From: an uncultured Pelagibacteraceae bacterium
GTDB lineage: Bacteria > Pseudomonadota > Alphaproteobacteria > Pelagibacterales > Pelagibacteraceae
Reading direction: 5' to 3'
DNA: 64,000 nucleotides
Assembly (NCBI GenBank): GCA_902555585.1
Contig: CACDSY010000004.1
Coordinates: 62,001-126,000, forward strand
Numbering within the stretch: the first letter of the stretch is position 1; each line of letters opens with the position of its first letter. Below, piece after piece: positions 17,465-27,100 of this stretch. The notes under the pieces were generated by a model that saw only the letters and a list, made by a program, of their open reading frames with translations, had not been told where the DNA came from and did no database searches. The position numbers and the translations under genes are program-made.

Positions 17465-18055
17465 ATGCACCCCGAATTACTGTCTCTATGTTTGTTTATG
17501 TTTGTTACGAGCTGTTCTCCAGGACCAAATAATATTGTTGCCTCTCACTCTGGATTTAATCACGGTTTTAAAAAAACTATTCCTTTGATGTTGGGAGTAA
17601 TTTTTGGTTTTACATTTATGCTAGCAGTAATTAACTTTGGTTTAATAAATATATTTAAGCTTTATCCAATACTCCAAAAAGGTTTAATTTTTACAGGAAC
17701 AATTTTTTTAATATATTTGTCTTACAAAATTTCATTTTCAAAATCATCAAGTGAAAGTGATAATTTAAAACCTGTAAATTTTGTTGAAACATTTCTATAT
17801 CAATTTTTAAATCCTAAAGGTGTAATTGTTGCTATAATTGCAGTTTCCACCTATGTAGAATCTGGTGGTAACTTTATATCATATTCTATTTGGCTATTAA
17901 GCATTGCCTTTTTGTTTGCAGTTATTAGTATTATTTTCTGGACTATAATTGGAAAATTTTTGAGGAAATTCGCGACAAATGAGAAATTTATTAAATGGTT
18001 TAATTATGTTATGTCGGCACTCTTATTAAGCTGTATAGCAACTTTTTATTACTAA
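17465..18055 (+). CDS. LysE/RhtB family amino-acid exporter
   Basis: The 196-residue membrane protein has about six hydrophobic segments and the LysE-family signature SPGPNNIVASHSGFNHGFKKTIPLMLG at residues 18-44, including the conserved PGP and the G-rich repeat. FLNPKGVIVAIIAVSTY near residue 120 is also typical. Members export amino acids or related small amphiphiles using the proton gradient. The gene starts two bases after csaA and ends six bases before acnA. The substrate cannot be read from the sequence. Confidence 0.82.
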   Translation: MHPELLSLCLFMFVTSCSPGPNNIVASHSGFNHGFKKTIPLMLGVIFGFTFMLAVINFGLINIFKLYPILQKGLIFTGTIFLIYLSYKISFSKSSSESDNLKPVNFVETFLYQFLNPKGVIVAIIAVSTYVESGGNFISYSIWLLSIAFLFAVISIIFWTIIGKFLRKFATNEKFIKWFNYVMSALLLSCIATFYY

Positions 18056-18061
18056 AATATT

Positions 18062-20737
18062 ATGAAACCAGGAAAACAAAATTCATTTAATTGTCTTAAA
18101 GAACTATCAGTAAATGGAAAAAATTATTCTTATTTTTCATTAAAAGAAGCAGAGATAAATGGTTTAGAGGGCATAAATAAATTACCAAAATCAATAAAAG
18201 TCTTACTTGAAAATCTTTTAAGATATGAAGATAACGTTACTGTTAATAAAGAACAGATTCTAGCGATTAAAGAGTGGTTAAATTTAAAAAAATCTAAAAC
18301 TGAAATCGCATATAGACCTGCAAGAGTACTTCTGCAAGATTATACAGGTATACCTGCTGTTGCTGACCTTGCTGCTATGAGGGATACAGTTAAGGAAAAG
18401 AATAAAGATCCTAATACCATCAATCCTCTTTCTTCTGTGGATCTTGTTATCGATCATTCTGTTCAAGTTGATAAGTTTGCAACAAAGAATTCATTAAAAG
18501 AGAATGTTGATATTGAGTTTGATAGAAACTTTGAGAGATATTCCTTTTTAAAATGGGGACAACAAGCCTTTAATAATTTTAGAATTGTTCCACCAGGCAC
18601 TGGTATCTGTCACCAGGTAAATTTAGAATATTTATCAAAAGTAGTATGGAATGAAAAATTTGAGGATAAAGAGTATTTATTTCCAGACACGCTTGTTGGA
18701 ACTGATAGCCATACAACAATGGTTAACGGTTTGTCAGTGCTTGGTTGGGGTGTTGGAGGAATTGAAGCAGAAGCAGGTATGCTAGGACAGCCTATATCAA
18801 TGCTAATACCAGAAGTGATTGGGTTTGAGATGAAAAATAAACTTCCAGAAGGCACAACTGCTACAGACCTAGTTTTAACAGTTGTTAAAATGTTAAGAGA
18901 TAAAGGTGTAGTTGGTAAATTTGTAGAATTTTATGGAGAGGGTCTAAAAAATCTAACACTTGCTGATAGAGCAACCATTGCAAATATGGCACCCGAGTAC
19001 GGTGCTACCTGTGGATTTTTTCCAATTGATGATGAAACTTTAAAATATTTAGAATTTTCAGGAAGATCTAAAGAGAACATTCAAATCGTAGAAAAATATG
19101 CAAAAGAACAAAATTTGTGGGCAAGTGAAGACGTTGTTTTTACAGATACTTTATCTCTAGATATGTCTACAGTAGTTCCAACAATTTCTGGACCAAAGAG
19201 ACCTCAAGACAAAGTTCTTTTAACAGAGGCATCAAAAAATTTTATTAAAGTTTTTGAAGATATATGTAAAAAAACTGATCCAACAGTAGCAAAAGTTAAA
19301 GACACAGATTTTGAGATAAAAGATGGAGATATATTAATAGCAGCTATTACATCATGTACGAATACCTCCAATCCAAATGTATTAATTGGTGCAGGACTGT
19401 TAGCCAAAAATGCAATTGAAAAAGGCTTAAATGTTAAACCTTGGGTTAAAACATCATTAGCACCTGGATCACAAGTTGTTACTGACTACTTAGATAAAGC
19501 GGGTTTAAGTAAATATTTAGATGAATTAGGTTTTAATTTAGTTGGTTATGGTTGCACCACTTGTATTGGTAACTCTGGACCTTTGCCAGATAATATTACT
19601 GATGCTGTCAAAGAAAATAATTTGTACGCAGTTTCAGTTTTGTCTGGAAATAGAAACTTTGAAGGAAGAATTTCTCCTTTAGTTAAAGCAAATTATTTAG
19701 CGTCACCTCCTCTTGTAGTAGCTTATGCAATTGCAGGATCTATGAGAATGGATTTGTATAAAGATCCATTAGGAAAAGATGATAAAGGACAAGATGTTTA
19801 CTTAAAAGACATTTGGCCTTCTAATAAAGAGATTGAAGATACTCTTAAGCAATCTTTAAACCCAGAAATGTTTGTGAATAGATATTCAAATGTTTCTGAA
19901 GGGCCAGAACAATGGCAAAAAATTAAAGTGGACAAAGGAAGTATTTACAATTGGGAAGAAAATTCTACCTATGTTAAAAAACCACCATTTTTTGAAAATT
20001 TACCTGATGAACCAGAAGGTTTTAAGGAAATAAAAGATGCAAGACCATTATTAATTTTAGGGGATATGGTAACAACAGACCATATATCTCCAGCTGGAAG
20101 TATTCAAAAAGAAAGTCCAACAGGAAATTATTTTATGAAGCATCAAATTTTGCCCAAGGATTATAATTCTTATGGTGCAAGAAGAGGAAATCATGAGGTA
20201 ATGATGAGGGGAACATTTGCTAATATTAGAATTAAAAATGAAATGGCCCCGGGTACTGAGGGAGGTTTCACTAAACTGTATCCTGAAGAAAAAGTAATGC
20301 CTATTTATGATGCTGTTGTTGAATACAAAAAAAGAGGAACAGATTTAGTTGTATTTGGTGGAAAAGAATATGGAACTGGTTCCTCAAGAGATTGGGCAGC
20401 GAAAGGAACAAAATTATTAGGTATAAAAGCTGTGATTGCAGAAAGCTTTGAAAGAATACACAGATCTAATCTTATAGGCATGGGAGTTTTACCTTTGCAG
20501 TTTGTAGATAACATTAATAGACAAAATTTAAACTTAAAAGGGTCTGAATTAATTTCAGTATTAGGTCTTGAGAAAGGAATTAATCCAGGTGATCATTTAG
20601 AGGTTGAGATCAAATACGCGACAGGTGACATTAAAAAAATTAAAATGTTGTGCAGAATAGACACTAAAAATGAATTAGAATACTATAAGAATGGTGGTAT
20701 TTTACAATATGTTCTAAGGAATATGATCAATGGATGA
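18062..20737 (+). CDS. acnA: Aconitate hydratase A
   Basis: The 891-residue protein is a full-length AcnA/IRP-type aconitase, which converts citrate to isocitrate in the TCA cycle. The cysteines that bind the 4Fe-4S cluster are visible in AAITSCTNTSNP (about residue 430) and GYGCTTCIGNSGPL (about 496-509). Substrate-binding blocks include DYTGIPAVADLAAMRD, VGTDSHTTMVNGLSVLGWGVGGIEAE and the C-terminal swivel-domain sequence FGGKEYGTGSSRDWAAKGT. The 3' end overlaps the YfgM-like gene by eight bases, which ties a central-metabolism gene to envelope genes in one transcript. Confidence 0.97.
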   Translation: MKPGKQNSFNCLKELSVNGKNYSYFSLKEAEINGLEGINKLPKSIKVLLENLLRYEDNVTVNKEQILAIKEWLNLKKSKTEIAYRPARVLLQDYTGIPAVADLAAMRDTVKEKNKDPNTINPLSSVDLVIDHSVQVDKFATKNSLKENVDIEFDRNFERYSFLKWGQQAFNNFRIVPPGTGICHQVNLEYLSKVVWNEKFEDKEYLFPDTLVGTDSHTTMVNGLSVLGWGVGGIEAEAGMLGQPISMLIPEVIGFEMKNKLPEGTTATDLVLTVVKMLRDKGVVGKFVEFYGEGLKNLTLADRATIANMAPEYGATCGFFPIDDETLKYLEFSGRSKENIQIVEKYAKEQNLWASEDVVFTDTLSLDMSTVVPTISGPKRPQDKVLLTEASKNFIKVFEDICKKTDPTVAKVKDTDFEIKDGDILIAAITSCTNTSNPNVLIGAGLLAKNAIEKGLNVKPWVKTSLAPGSQVVTDYLDKAGLSKYLDELGFNLVGYGCTTCIGNSGPLPDNITDAVKENNLYAVSVLSGNRNFEGRISPLVKANYLASPPLVVAYAIAGSMRMDLYKDPLGKDDKGQDVYLKDIWPSNKEIEDTLKQSLNPEMFVNRYSNVSEGPEQWQKIKVDKGSIYNWEENSTYVKKPPFFENLPDEPEGFKEIKDARPLLILGDMVTTDHISPAGSIQKESPTGNYFMKHQILPKDYNSYGARRGNHEVMMRGTFANIRIKNEMAPGTEGGFTKLYPEEKVMPIYDAVVEYKKRGTDLVVFGGKEYGTGSSRDWAAKGTKLLGIKAVIAESFERIHRSNLIGMGVLPLQFVDNINRQNLNLKGSELISVLGLEKGINPGDHLEVEIKYATGDIKKIKMLCRIDTKNELEYYKNGGILQYVLRNMING

Positions 20738-21374
20738 AGAAATCGAAATTATTAATACAAATACAAGAATTGAAAAATTAAAAAATTTTTTAATTTCAAA
20801 AAGAAAACAATTAATAACTTCATTAATATTAATAATTTTAATATTAATCACCTTTTTTGGCTACCAAGAGTTCAAGTCTAGTAGTAAAGAAAAACTAGCG
20901 AATAAATTCAACTTAATTGTTACAAATTTTGAGACAGGAAAACAAGAAAATATAAATAATAATTTAATAGAAATTATAAATACTAAAGATAAAACATATT
21001 CTCCATTAGCCTTCTTTTTTTTGCTTGATAATGATTTGATAACTTCTAGTAATGAAATTAATTCTTATTTTGACCTTCTTATTAATGATGTATCGCTTGA
21101 TAAAGAAATTAAAAATCTAACCATCTACAAGAAGGGTCTATTTAATTCAGACTTTGCTCAAGAAAATGAATTATTAAATATTCTAAATCCAGTAATAAAA
21201 TCAGAAAGCATCTGGAAACCTCAAGCACTATATCTTATGGCTGAGTTCTATTTATCAAAAAACCAAAAACAGAAATCTAAAGAATTTTTCAATCAGATAG
21301 TAGAAATGGAAAATGTAAGTCCGAAAGTAAAATTAGAAGTTCAAAGAAGGTTACGATCAAATTTCAGTGATTAA
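20730..21374 (+). CDS. YfgM-like membrane-anchored TPR-type protein
   Basis: The 214-residue protein has a short cytoplasmic N-terminus, one membrane helix at about residues 28-46 (LITSLILIILILITFFGY) and a helical periplasmic part. The C-terminal SIWKPQALYLMAEFYLSKNQKQKSKEFFNQIVEM resembles a tetratricopeptide unit. YfgM in other bacteria is an ancillary factor of the Sec translocon and is encoded directly upstream of bamB, as here. The start overlaps acnA by eight bases and the end overlaps bamB by eight bases. Sequence similarity to YfgM is weak; the assignment leans on topology and gene order. Confidence 0.65.
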   Translation: MDEEIEIINTNTRIEKLKNFLISKRKQLITSLILIILILITFFGYQEFKSSSKEKLANKFNLIVTNFETGKQENINNNLIEIINTKDKTYSPLAFFFLLDNDLITSSNEINSYFDLLINDVSLDKEIKNLTIYKKGLFNSDFAQENELLNILNPVIKSESIWKPQALYLMAEFYLSKNQKQKSKEFFNQIVEMENVSPKVKLEVQRRLRSNFSD

Positions 21375-22638
21375 AGCTATTAAATATATAATAATTTTAA
21401 TATTTTTATCAAACTGTAGTGCCTCTAAAAAAGACACATCAGATAATGAAAAATTAATTGATATATTTAAAAAAAATGAACCAATCGAAAAAGAATTTAA
21501 TCAACAATTAAAAATTAAGAAGTTAAATACTTTTAAAACAAAACCTTTTCTAAGAAATAACAGTAATAATAATGGAAATATAGATTTTGACTCAAATTTT
21601 GATAAATTTTCAACTTATAAAATAAGTAAAATCAAAAAATTTAATTCAAATCAGCCTGAATTATTCTTTACTGAAAGTGGGAAAATAATTTTTTTCAATG
21701 GAAAAGGTACAATTTTCAAGTTAAGTAAAGACCTTAAAAAAATATGGGAAATTAACAATTATAATAGAAAAGAAAAAAAACTAAATCCTATTTTATATTT
21801 TGCTCAAGCTGGAGGAAATTTAATTGTAAATGACAATTTGTCAAAAATGTACTCGATTGATTTAGATAATGGAAAAGTTAATTGGTCAAAATATAGTTCA
21901 TCATCGTTTAATTCTAATATCAAAGTTTATAAAGATAAATTTTTTACAATAGATTTTGATAATGTTATCAGAGCCATATCTACTAATGATGGAAGTGAAT
22001 TATGGAACTTTAAAACTGATAATTCATTTATCAAATCACAAAAAAAAAATTCAATAATTTTAAAAGATGAAATAGTTTTTTTCATTAATAATTTAGGAGA
22101 TGTTACAGCTCTTGATGTTAATAACGGAAGTTTAGTTTGGCAGACCCCAACACAAAGTAATTTAATATATCAAGATGCATTTAGCTTAGAAAATTCAGAC
22201 TTAGTTTTTGAAAATAATACAATATATTTTTCAAATAATAAAAATGAATTTTTTGCAATAGATGCAAGAACTGGAATAATTAAATGGACACAATCAATAA
22301 ATTCAAGTTTAAGGCCAACTATAATTGAAAGTTTAATCTTTACTGTATCTAATGAAGGTTACCTTTTTGTAATAGATGATCGATCTGGTAATATTCTTAG
22401 AATTACAGATATTTTAAATAACTTTAAAAAAAAGAAAGATTTAAAACCAACAGGATTTATTCACGGTAAATATAAAATATTTGTATCTTTAGATAATGGA
22501 CGATTACTAACAATTAATTCTAGAACTGGCGTACAAGAGAATATCACAAAAATACATGGATCGAAAATTTCTAGACCCTATGTACTTAATAATAGTATGT
22601 ATTTGATAAAAGATAATGCTATAGCCAAAACAAACTAA
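21367..22638 (+). CDS. bamB: BamB-like outer-membrane assembly lipoprotein
   Basis: The 423-residue protein starts with a lipoprotein signal (hydrophobic IIILIFLSN, then the lipidated Cys at about residue 17 in LSNCSAS). It continues as a beta-propeller with repeated PQQ-like blades: SIDLDNGKVNW, AISTNDGSELWNF, ALDVNNGSLVWQT, AIDARTGIIKWTQ and VIDDRSGNILRI. BamB is the propeller subunit of the BAM complex, which inserts outer-membrane proteins. The start is GTG at 21367 and overlaps the upstream gene by eight bases. The residue before Cys is Asn, unusual for a lipobox. The usual next gene, der, is absent from this place. Confidence 0.85.
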   Translation: MIKAIKYIIILIFLSNCSASKKDTSDNEKLIDIFKKNEPIEKEFNQQLKIKKLNTFKTKPFLRNNSNNNGNIDFDSNFDKFSTYKISKIKKFNSNQPELFFTESGKIIFFNGKGTIFKLSKDLKKIWEINNYNRKEKKLNPILYFAQAGGNLIVNDNLSKMYSIDLDNGKVNWSKYSSSSFNSNIKVYKDKFFTIDFDNVIRAISTNDGSELWNFKTDNSFIKSQKKNSIILKDEIVFFINNLGDVTALDVNNGSLVWQTPTQSNLIYQDAFSLENSDLVFENNTIYFSNNKNEFFAIDARTGIIKWTQSINSSLRPTIIESLIFTVSNEGYLFVIDDRSGNILRITDILNNFKKKKDLKPTGFIHGKYKIFVSLDNGRLLTINSRTGVQENITKIHGSKISRPYVLNNSMYLIKDNAIAKTN

Positions 22639-23066
22639 TGTTTTTAAAGATTTTAGAAAAACTAGGTAGAAAAAAAGTGGTATTTGATAGAGGACCATCG
22701 CACCCAGAGTTTGAAAAAGCAAAACCATGGATGAATAGATATTATCTATTATTCCGTCATAGACCAAAGTGGTTTCCATTTAACATACTGATCCATGAAA
22801 TGTTAGACGATGACCACGGTGATGGTGTTCATAATCATTTGTTTCCTTACATCACAATCATTTTGAGGGGAGGATATTGGGAAACATTAAAAACAGGAAA
22901 AGTTTGGCGAGCACCAGGATATATCGGATTTAGATCTGCAAATAATTTTCACAGAGTAGACTTAGAGCCAGGAACTAAACCAATGACAATTTTTTTAGCA
23001 GGCCCATATGGATTGAGAAAAGGACCAAGATCGGAATATGGAATAGATTTTAAAACAAAAAAATGA
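22638..23066 (+). CDS. Cupin-like conserved hypothetical protein
   Basis: This 142-residue protein has no signal peptide or membrane segment. A His-rich motif at residues 60-67 (HGDGVHNH) followed by FPYITIILRGGYWE and a second block PGYIGFRSANNFHRV (His105) resemble the two metal-binding motifs of small cupins, though spacing is not canonical. I do not recognise a named family. The ATG overlaps the bamB stop by one base, and the stop overlaps the start of zapE by four bases, so translation is coupled. A metal-dependent dioxygenase or isomerase is possible but not shown. Confidence 0.6.
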   Translation: MFLKILEKLGRKKVVFDRGPSHPEFEKAKPWMNRYYLLFRHRPKWFPFNILIHEMLDDDHGDGVHNHLFPYITIILRGGYWETLKTGKVWRAPGYIGFRSANNFHRVDLEPGTKPMTIFLAGPYGLRKGPRSEYGIDFKTKK

Positions 23067-24115
23067 GTTTGAAAAAATCTTATCTTAAACACTGCGAAGA
23101 TAAGGACTTAGAAATAAACGAAAATCAAATAAAAATAGTCCAAAAATTAAGCGAATATTACAATCTTAACTTCAATCAGTCATTTATTAAAAAATTATTC
23201 AAAGATAAAAAAAATAAATTAGGCTTTTATTTAGTTGGCGATGTAGGTGTAGGTAAAACTATGATTTTAAATTTTTTTTTTGAAAGTTTAAAAGAAAAAA
23301 AATCAAGATTACACTTTAATGAGTTTATGGTTGAATTTCATGATTTTATATTTGAAAATAAAAAAAAAGGAAATGACAATGGGTTAGAAAAATTTGTTAA
23401 AAATTTAAGTGACAAAACAAAAATATTATATTTTGATGAATTTCAAGTAACAAATATTGTTGATGCTATGATCTTAGGTAAATTATTTGAAAGAATATTT
23501 AATGAAAATATAAAAGTTATTTTTTCTTCAAATACAAATATTAAAGATTTATATAAAAATGGATTACAAAGAGATCAATTCATCCCTTTTTTAAATATAT
23601 TAAAAAATAATTGCTATGAATTAGAACTTAATATCGAGGAAGATTATAGAGCTACAAAAAATTCAAATTTAAGTCGATTTTTATCACCAATAGATAACTC
23701 ATCTAATTTTAAGTTTAATAAATTTTTTAGAAAAGCCACAAAGAATAAAAAACAAACCATTAAGATATTAGATGTGAAGGGTCGTAAATTAAAATTTGAT
23801 AATTTTCATGAAGGAGTTCTTAAGGTTTCTTTTGACGAAATTTGTAATAGAAATCTTGGATCCGAGGACTACATCAAAATTGCTAACGAAAGCGACTTTA
23901 TTTTTATTGAAAATCTACCTAACTTTGATGAAAGTAATTCTAACCAGCAACAAAGGTTTATTACTTTTATCGATATTATTTATGAAAAAAAAATACCATT
24001 GATGATCAAATCAGAAGTTGAATTAAATTCACTTGAATCTGCTAATAACATTAAAAAGCCATTCAAAAGAACAGTTAGTCGTTTGTATGAACTAACATCA
24101 CAAAACTTTAATTAA
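23063..24115 (+). CDS. zapE: ZapE / AFG1-family ATPase
   Basis: The 350-residue protein belongs to the AFG1-like AAA ATPases. The Walker A motif GDVGVGKTMIL lies at about residues 58-68, the Walker B ILYFDEFQVTNIVDAMILGKLF at about 125-146, and the sensor-like VIFSSNTNIKDLYKNGLQRDQFIPF follows. ZapE associates with the divisome in E. coli; eukaryotic AFG1 acts in mitochondrial protein quality control. In alphaproteobacteria the gene often lies near TCA-cycle genes, and here acnA is four genes upstream. The start overlaps the preceding gene as ATGA. Confidence 0.88.
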   Translation: MSLKKSYLKHCEDKDLEINENQIKIVQKLSEYYNLNFNQSFIKKLFKDKKNKLGFYLVGDVGVGKTMILNFFFESLKEKKSRLHFNEFMVEFHDFIFENKKKGNDNGLEKFVKNLSDKTKILYFDEFQVTNIVDAMILGKLFERIFNENIKVIFSSNTNIKDLYKNGLQRDQFIPFLNILKNNCYELELNIEEDYRATKNSNLSRFLSPIDNSSNFKFNKFFRKATKNKKQTIKILDVKGRKLKFDNFHEGVLKVSFDEICNRNLGSEDYIKIANESDFIFIENLPNFDESNSNQQQRFITFIDIIYEKKIPLMIKSEVELNSLESANNIKKPFKRTVSRLYELTSQNFN

Positions 24116-24118
24116 TCA

Positions 24119-24538
24119 ATGAAACAAGAATTTTACAACCTAGAAATTAATACAAATGGTCAAAAACTGTATGAGTTTACTGATGAAACAATTGAATGGA
24201 TTAATAATAATAACTTTAAAAATGGAATTATTAATCTCAGCATCCAACACACTAGTGCCTCACTAATTATTCAAGAAAATGCTGACCCAGATGTACAAAA
24301 AGATTTAATTAATTATTTTGATAAATTGGTACCCATGGACAACAAGTTGTATGTCCATACAACTGAGGGAAAAGATGATATGCCAGCCCATATCAAATCT
24401 GCATTAACCAATAATCAAATCTCTTTAAGTATAAAAGATAGTGAATTACTACTAGGAACTTGGCAGGGTATATATTTGTTCGAACACAGGTTAGATGCAA
24501 CAACAAGAACTGTAATTCATCATTATATTGGAGACTAA
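24119..24538 (+). CDS. yjbQ: YjbQ / UPF0047 family protein
   Basis: The 139-residue protein is a complete UPF0047 member. Seen: INLSIQHTSASLIIQENADPDVQKDL at about 40-65, EGKDDMPAHIKSAL at about 82-95, and LGTWQGIYLFEHR near the C-terminus. The conserved His residues in QHTSAS and MPAHIK are typical. E. coli YjbQ has been associated with a weak thiamine-phosphate-synthase activity; the main role is not settled. It begins three bases after zapE and overlaps the convergent photolyase gene by four bases. Confidence 0.88.
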   Translation: MKQEFYNLEINTNGQKLYEFTDETIEWINNNNFKNGIINLSIQHTSASLIIQENADPDVQKDLINYFDKLVPMDNKLYVHTTEGKDDMPAHIKSALTNNQISLSIKDSELLLGTWQGIYLFEHRLDATTRTVIHHYIGD

Positions 24539-25959
24539 TTGTTTTTCTTAATTGATTGAAAAGCGCTCAAAGCATCAGCCCTAGCTTTCTCATGAATAAC
24601 AATTGGCATTGGATAGTTCGAGCCTATGACAGTATTAATTGCTTCTTGATATTTTTTTTCCATTTCCCATGGTTTATGAATAAATTTTGGTGGAACTTTT
24701 GATAATTCAGGAACCCATTTTTTTACATAATCTCCTTGTTTATCAAATTTTTCACCTTGTAAAATAGGGTTGAAAATTCTAAAATATGGTGCTGCATCTG
24801 CACCACATCCAGCCACCCATTGCCATTGTGCAACATTGTTTGCTTCATTGAAATCAAGTAGACAGTTTCTGAAATATTTTTCTCCTTCTTTCCAGTTAAT
24901 TCTTAAATGCTTCACTAGAAAAGATCCAACGACCATTCTAATTCTATTATGCATCCATCCTGTTTCGTACAATTCTCTCATTCCAGCATCAACAATTGGA
25001 TAACCTGTCATTCCTTTTTTCCATGCATTTAAAAATTTAGAATTATTTACCCATGGAAACTTATCAAATTCTTTTCTTAAGTTTCCTTTAAGCATTTGTG
25101 GAAAGTAATTTATAAGACTATGTGAAAACTCTCTCCAACCAATTTCATTGGTATATTTTTTTACACTCACATTATTTGATTTTAGTTTTTTGCATTTTCG
25201 CCAAATATCTCCAACATTTATTTGTCCATTTCTAATATACGGAGAAAGTAATGAAGTACCTTTTATTGATGGAAAGTCACGATCAACACCATAATTAAGT
25301 ATGCTTTTGTTGACAAAATTATCTAAATTTTCATGTGCTTTTTGCTCTGATGGCTCCCAATATTTTTCAAATTTTTTATACCAATCAGATTGAGGTAAAA
25401 TATCCTCAGATTTTATTTGATTTTTAAACAATGTGTTTATTTTTTTGCACTTTTTAACTTTGCTTATTTTATCAGGCAGTCTCTCTAAATAAAATTGCTC
25501 TGCATTCCTCCAAAAAGGACTGTAGACTTTAAAAGGTGTACCATCATTTTTCGTAATTTTATTATATTCATTAAGTACATTTCCTTTAAAAAATTTAAAA
25601 TCAATATTCTTTTTTAAAAAATCAGTGCCAATTTTTTTATCTTTTTCTAATTCATTAGGTTCATAAACTTTATTCCAATAAACAGATATTTTACTATTAG
25701 ATTTTATTTTAGAAAAAAAATTTATTTCATCATCTTTAATTATTTCCAACCCAATATTTAATTTTTTTAAATCAGATTTAAAGTTTTCTAAGGATTTACT
25801 TACCCACCATTTTTGAGCTTCTCTTTTATGATCGAAAATATTACTATTAAAAATAAATACTGCTGTAACAGTATCATGTTGATTTGTAGCATAAGTAAGT
25901 GCATCATTATTTTGTATTCGAAAATCATCTCTTATCCAAACGAGTGCTGTATTAGCCAT
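24535..25959 (-). CDS. phr: Deoxyribodipyrimidine photolyase
   Basis: The 474-residue protein is a cryptochrome/photolyase family member. Residues 1-130 form the antenna domain (TALVWIRDDFRIQNNDALTYA). The FAD-binding domain holds TGYPIVDAGMRELYETGWMHNRIRMVVGSFLVK, then ANNVAQWQWVAGCGADAAPYFRIFNP and LQGEKFD near residues 385-420. It repairs UV-induced cyclobutane pyrimidine dimers with blue light, useful in surface water. It is the last gene of the long minus-strand block and overlaps the upstream PLP-enzyme gene by eight bases, an odd partner for nitrogen metabolism. A cryptochrome-like role cannot be excluded. Confidence 0.92.
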   Translation of the reverse strand: MANTALVWIRDDFRIQNNDALTYATNQHDTVTAVFIFNSNIFDHKREAQKWWVSKSLENFKSDLKKLNIGLEIIKDDEINFFSKIKSNSKISVYWNKVYEPNELEKDKKIGTDFLKKNIDFKFFKGNVLNEYNKITKNDGTPFKVYSPFWRNAEQFYLERLPDKISKVKKCKKINTLFKNQIKSEDILPQSDWYKKFEKYWEPSEQKAHENLDNFVNKSILNYGVDRDFPSIKGTSLLSPYIRNGQINVGDIWRKCKKLKSNNVSVKKYTNEIGWREFSHSLINYFPQMLKGNLRKEFDKFPWVNNSKFLNAWKKGMTGYPIVDAGMRELYETGWMHNRIRMVVGSFLVKHLRINWKEGEKYFRNCLLDFNEANNVAQWQWVAGCGADAAPYFRIFNPILQGEKFDKQGDYVKKWVPELSKVPPKFIHKPWEMEKKYQEAINTVIGSNYPMPIVIHEKARADALSAFQSIKKNN

Positions 25960-27097
25960 TTGATAACTGCTCTGATCCTTTAGAAAGAAGTTCGTTATAA
26001 AGTTTTATATCTGTATCACCTTCACATCCAATTAATAAAACGTTCGAATTCATATCTAATTCAAGATCCTTTTTAATTTGTTTATTATTACAACTAACAT
26101 TTATACTTATTAGAGCAGGTGCTGAACATTCTCCTGCAACAATGTTATCATCACCAAAGTATCCCTTAGCTAACATCGCAACTGATAATGGTATGTCATC
26201 ATCTGGAATACTCATACAATTATTTACTGAGTTTTTAAGAATTTGCCATGGGACTAATGATACATCTCCACATGACATTCCTCCCATAATACTCTCCTTT
26301 TCTATTTCAACTCTAGTAAGTTGACCAGCATAAATACTCTTTAAGACACAGTCTGCATTTTTTGGCTCAATAATAATAATTTTTGGAATTCTTTTAAAAT
26401 ATCTGGCAACTCCTGCAATTACACCAGAGGCCATTCCTCCTACACCTGCCTGTAAAAATATATGAGTAATATAATGATCAGTTTGTTTGGAGATTTCTTC
26501 TATCATGACTGAATATCCAGCCATGGTTAGTTTTGGTACTTTTTGATAACCTTCCCAGGCAACATCTTGTACAATTTCCCAGCCATTTTCCTTAGATTGC
26601 TTTATGCATTCATCTAAAGAATTTTCGTAATTTCCCTTTACTCTTGTCACCACTGCTCCAAGTTTTCGCATCTCGTCAGCTCTTGTTTCACTAACAAATT
26701 CACTTATAAAAATTTTACATGCAATACCTAGTCTTTTTGCTCCCCAGGCAACTGATTTTCCATGATTTCCTGCTGTTGCTGTAGCAACAACCACATCTTT
26801 TCTTCCAGCTGAAACTTCCGCTACTGCATAAGCACCACCAAGAGCTTTAAAAGATTTAAGTCCAAATCTTTTTGATTCATCCTTGTAAAAAATATTTTTA
26901 AGGCCAAGATCTTTTGAAAGTTTATTTAAATTAAGTAGGGGAGCAGGTTCATAATTCTCCCAACTAGAAACAGTATTAAAGGCCTTATCAATAGTTTCTT
27001 TATTTAATACATTTAATATTTCTTCTCTACTAAATGAATAATTTTTATTTTTAATAAATGATGAAAATTTATTAATATGACTATAATCAATAGACAT
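25952..27097 (-). CDS. PLP-dependent diaminopropionate ammonia-lyase-like enzyme
   Basis: The 381-residue protein belongs to fold-type II PLP enzymes. WENYEPAPLLNLNKLSKDLGLKNIFYKDES and RFGLKSFKALGGAYAV (PLP Lys near 78-82) match diaminopropionate ammonia-lyase (DpaL/YgeX), as do ATATAGNHGKSVAWGAK and QAGVGGMASGVIAG. DpaL splits 2,3-diaminopropionate into pyruvate and two ammonia; relatives act on threonine or serine. It is slightly shorter than DpaL (about 400). The gene lies three bases after gmaS and is therefore in the methylamine operon, which suggests release of ammonia or methylamine from an amino-acid-like substrate. That link is an inference. Confidence 0.75.
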   Translation of the reverse strand: MSIDYSHINKFSSFIKNKNYSFSREEILNVLNKETIDKAFNTVSSWENYEPAPLLNLNKLSKDLGLKNIFYKDESKRFGLKSFKALGGAYAVAEVSAGRKDVVVATATAGNHGKSVAWGAKRLGIACKIFISEFVSETRADEMRKLGAVVTRVKGNYENSLDECIKQSKENGWEIVQDVAWEGYQKVPKLTMAGYSVMIEEISKQTDHYITHIFLQAGVGGMASGVIAGVARYFKRIPKIIIIEPKNADCVLKSIYAGQLTRVEIEKESIMGGMSCGDVSLVPWQILKNSVNNCMSIPDDDIPLSVAMLAKGYFGDDNIVAGECSAPALISINVSCNNKQIKKDLELDMNSNVLLIGCEGDTDIKLYNELLSKGSEQLSNG

Positions 27098-27100
27098 ATT

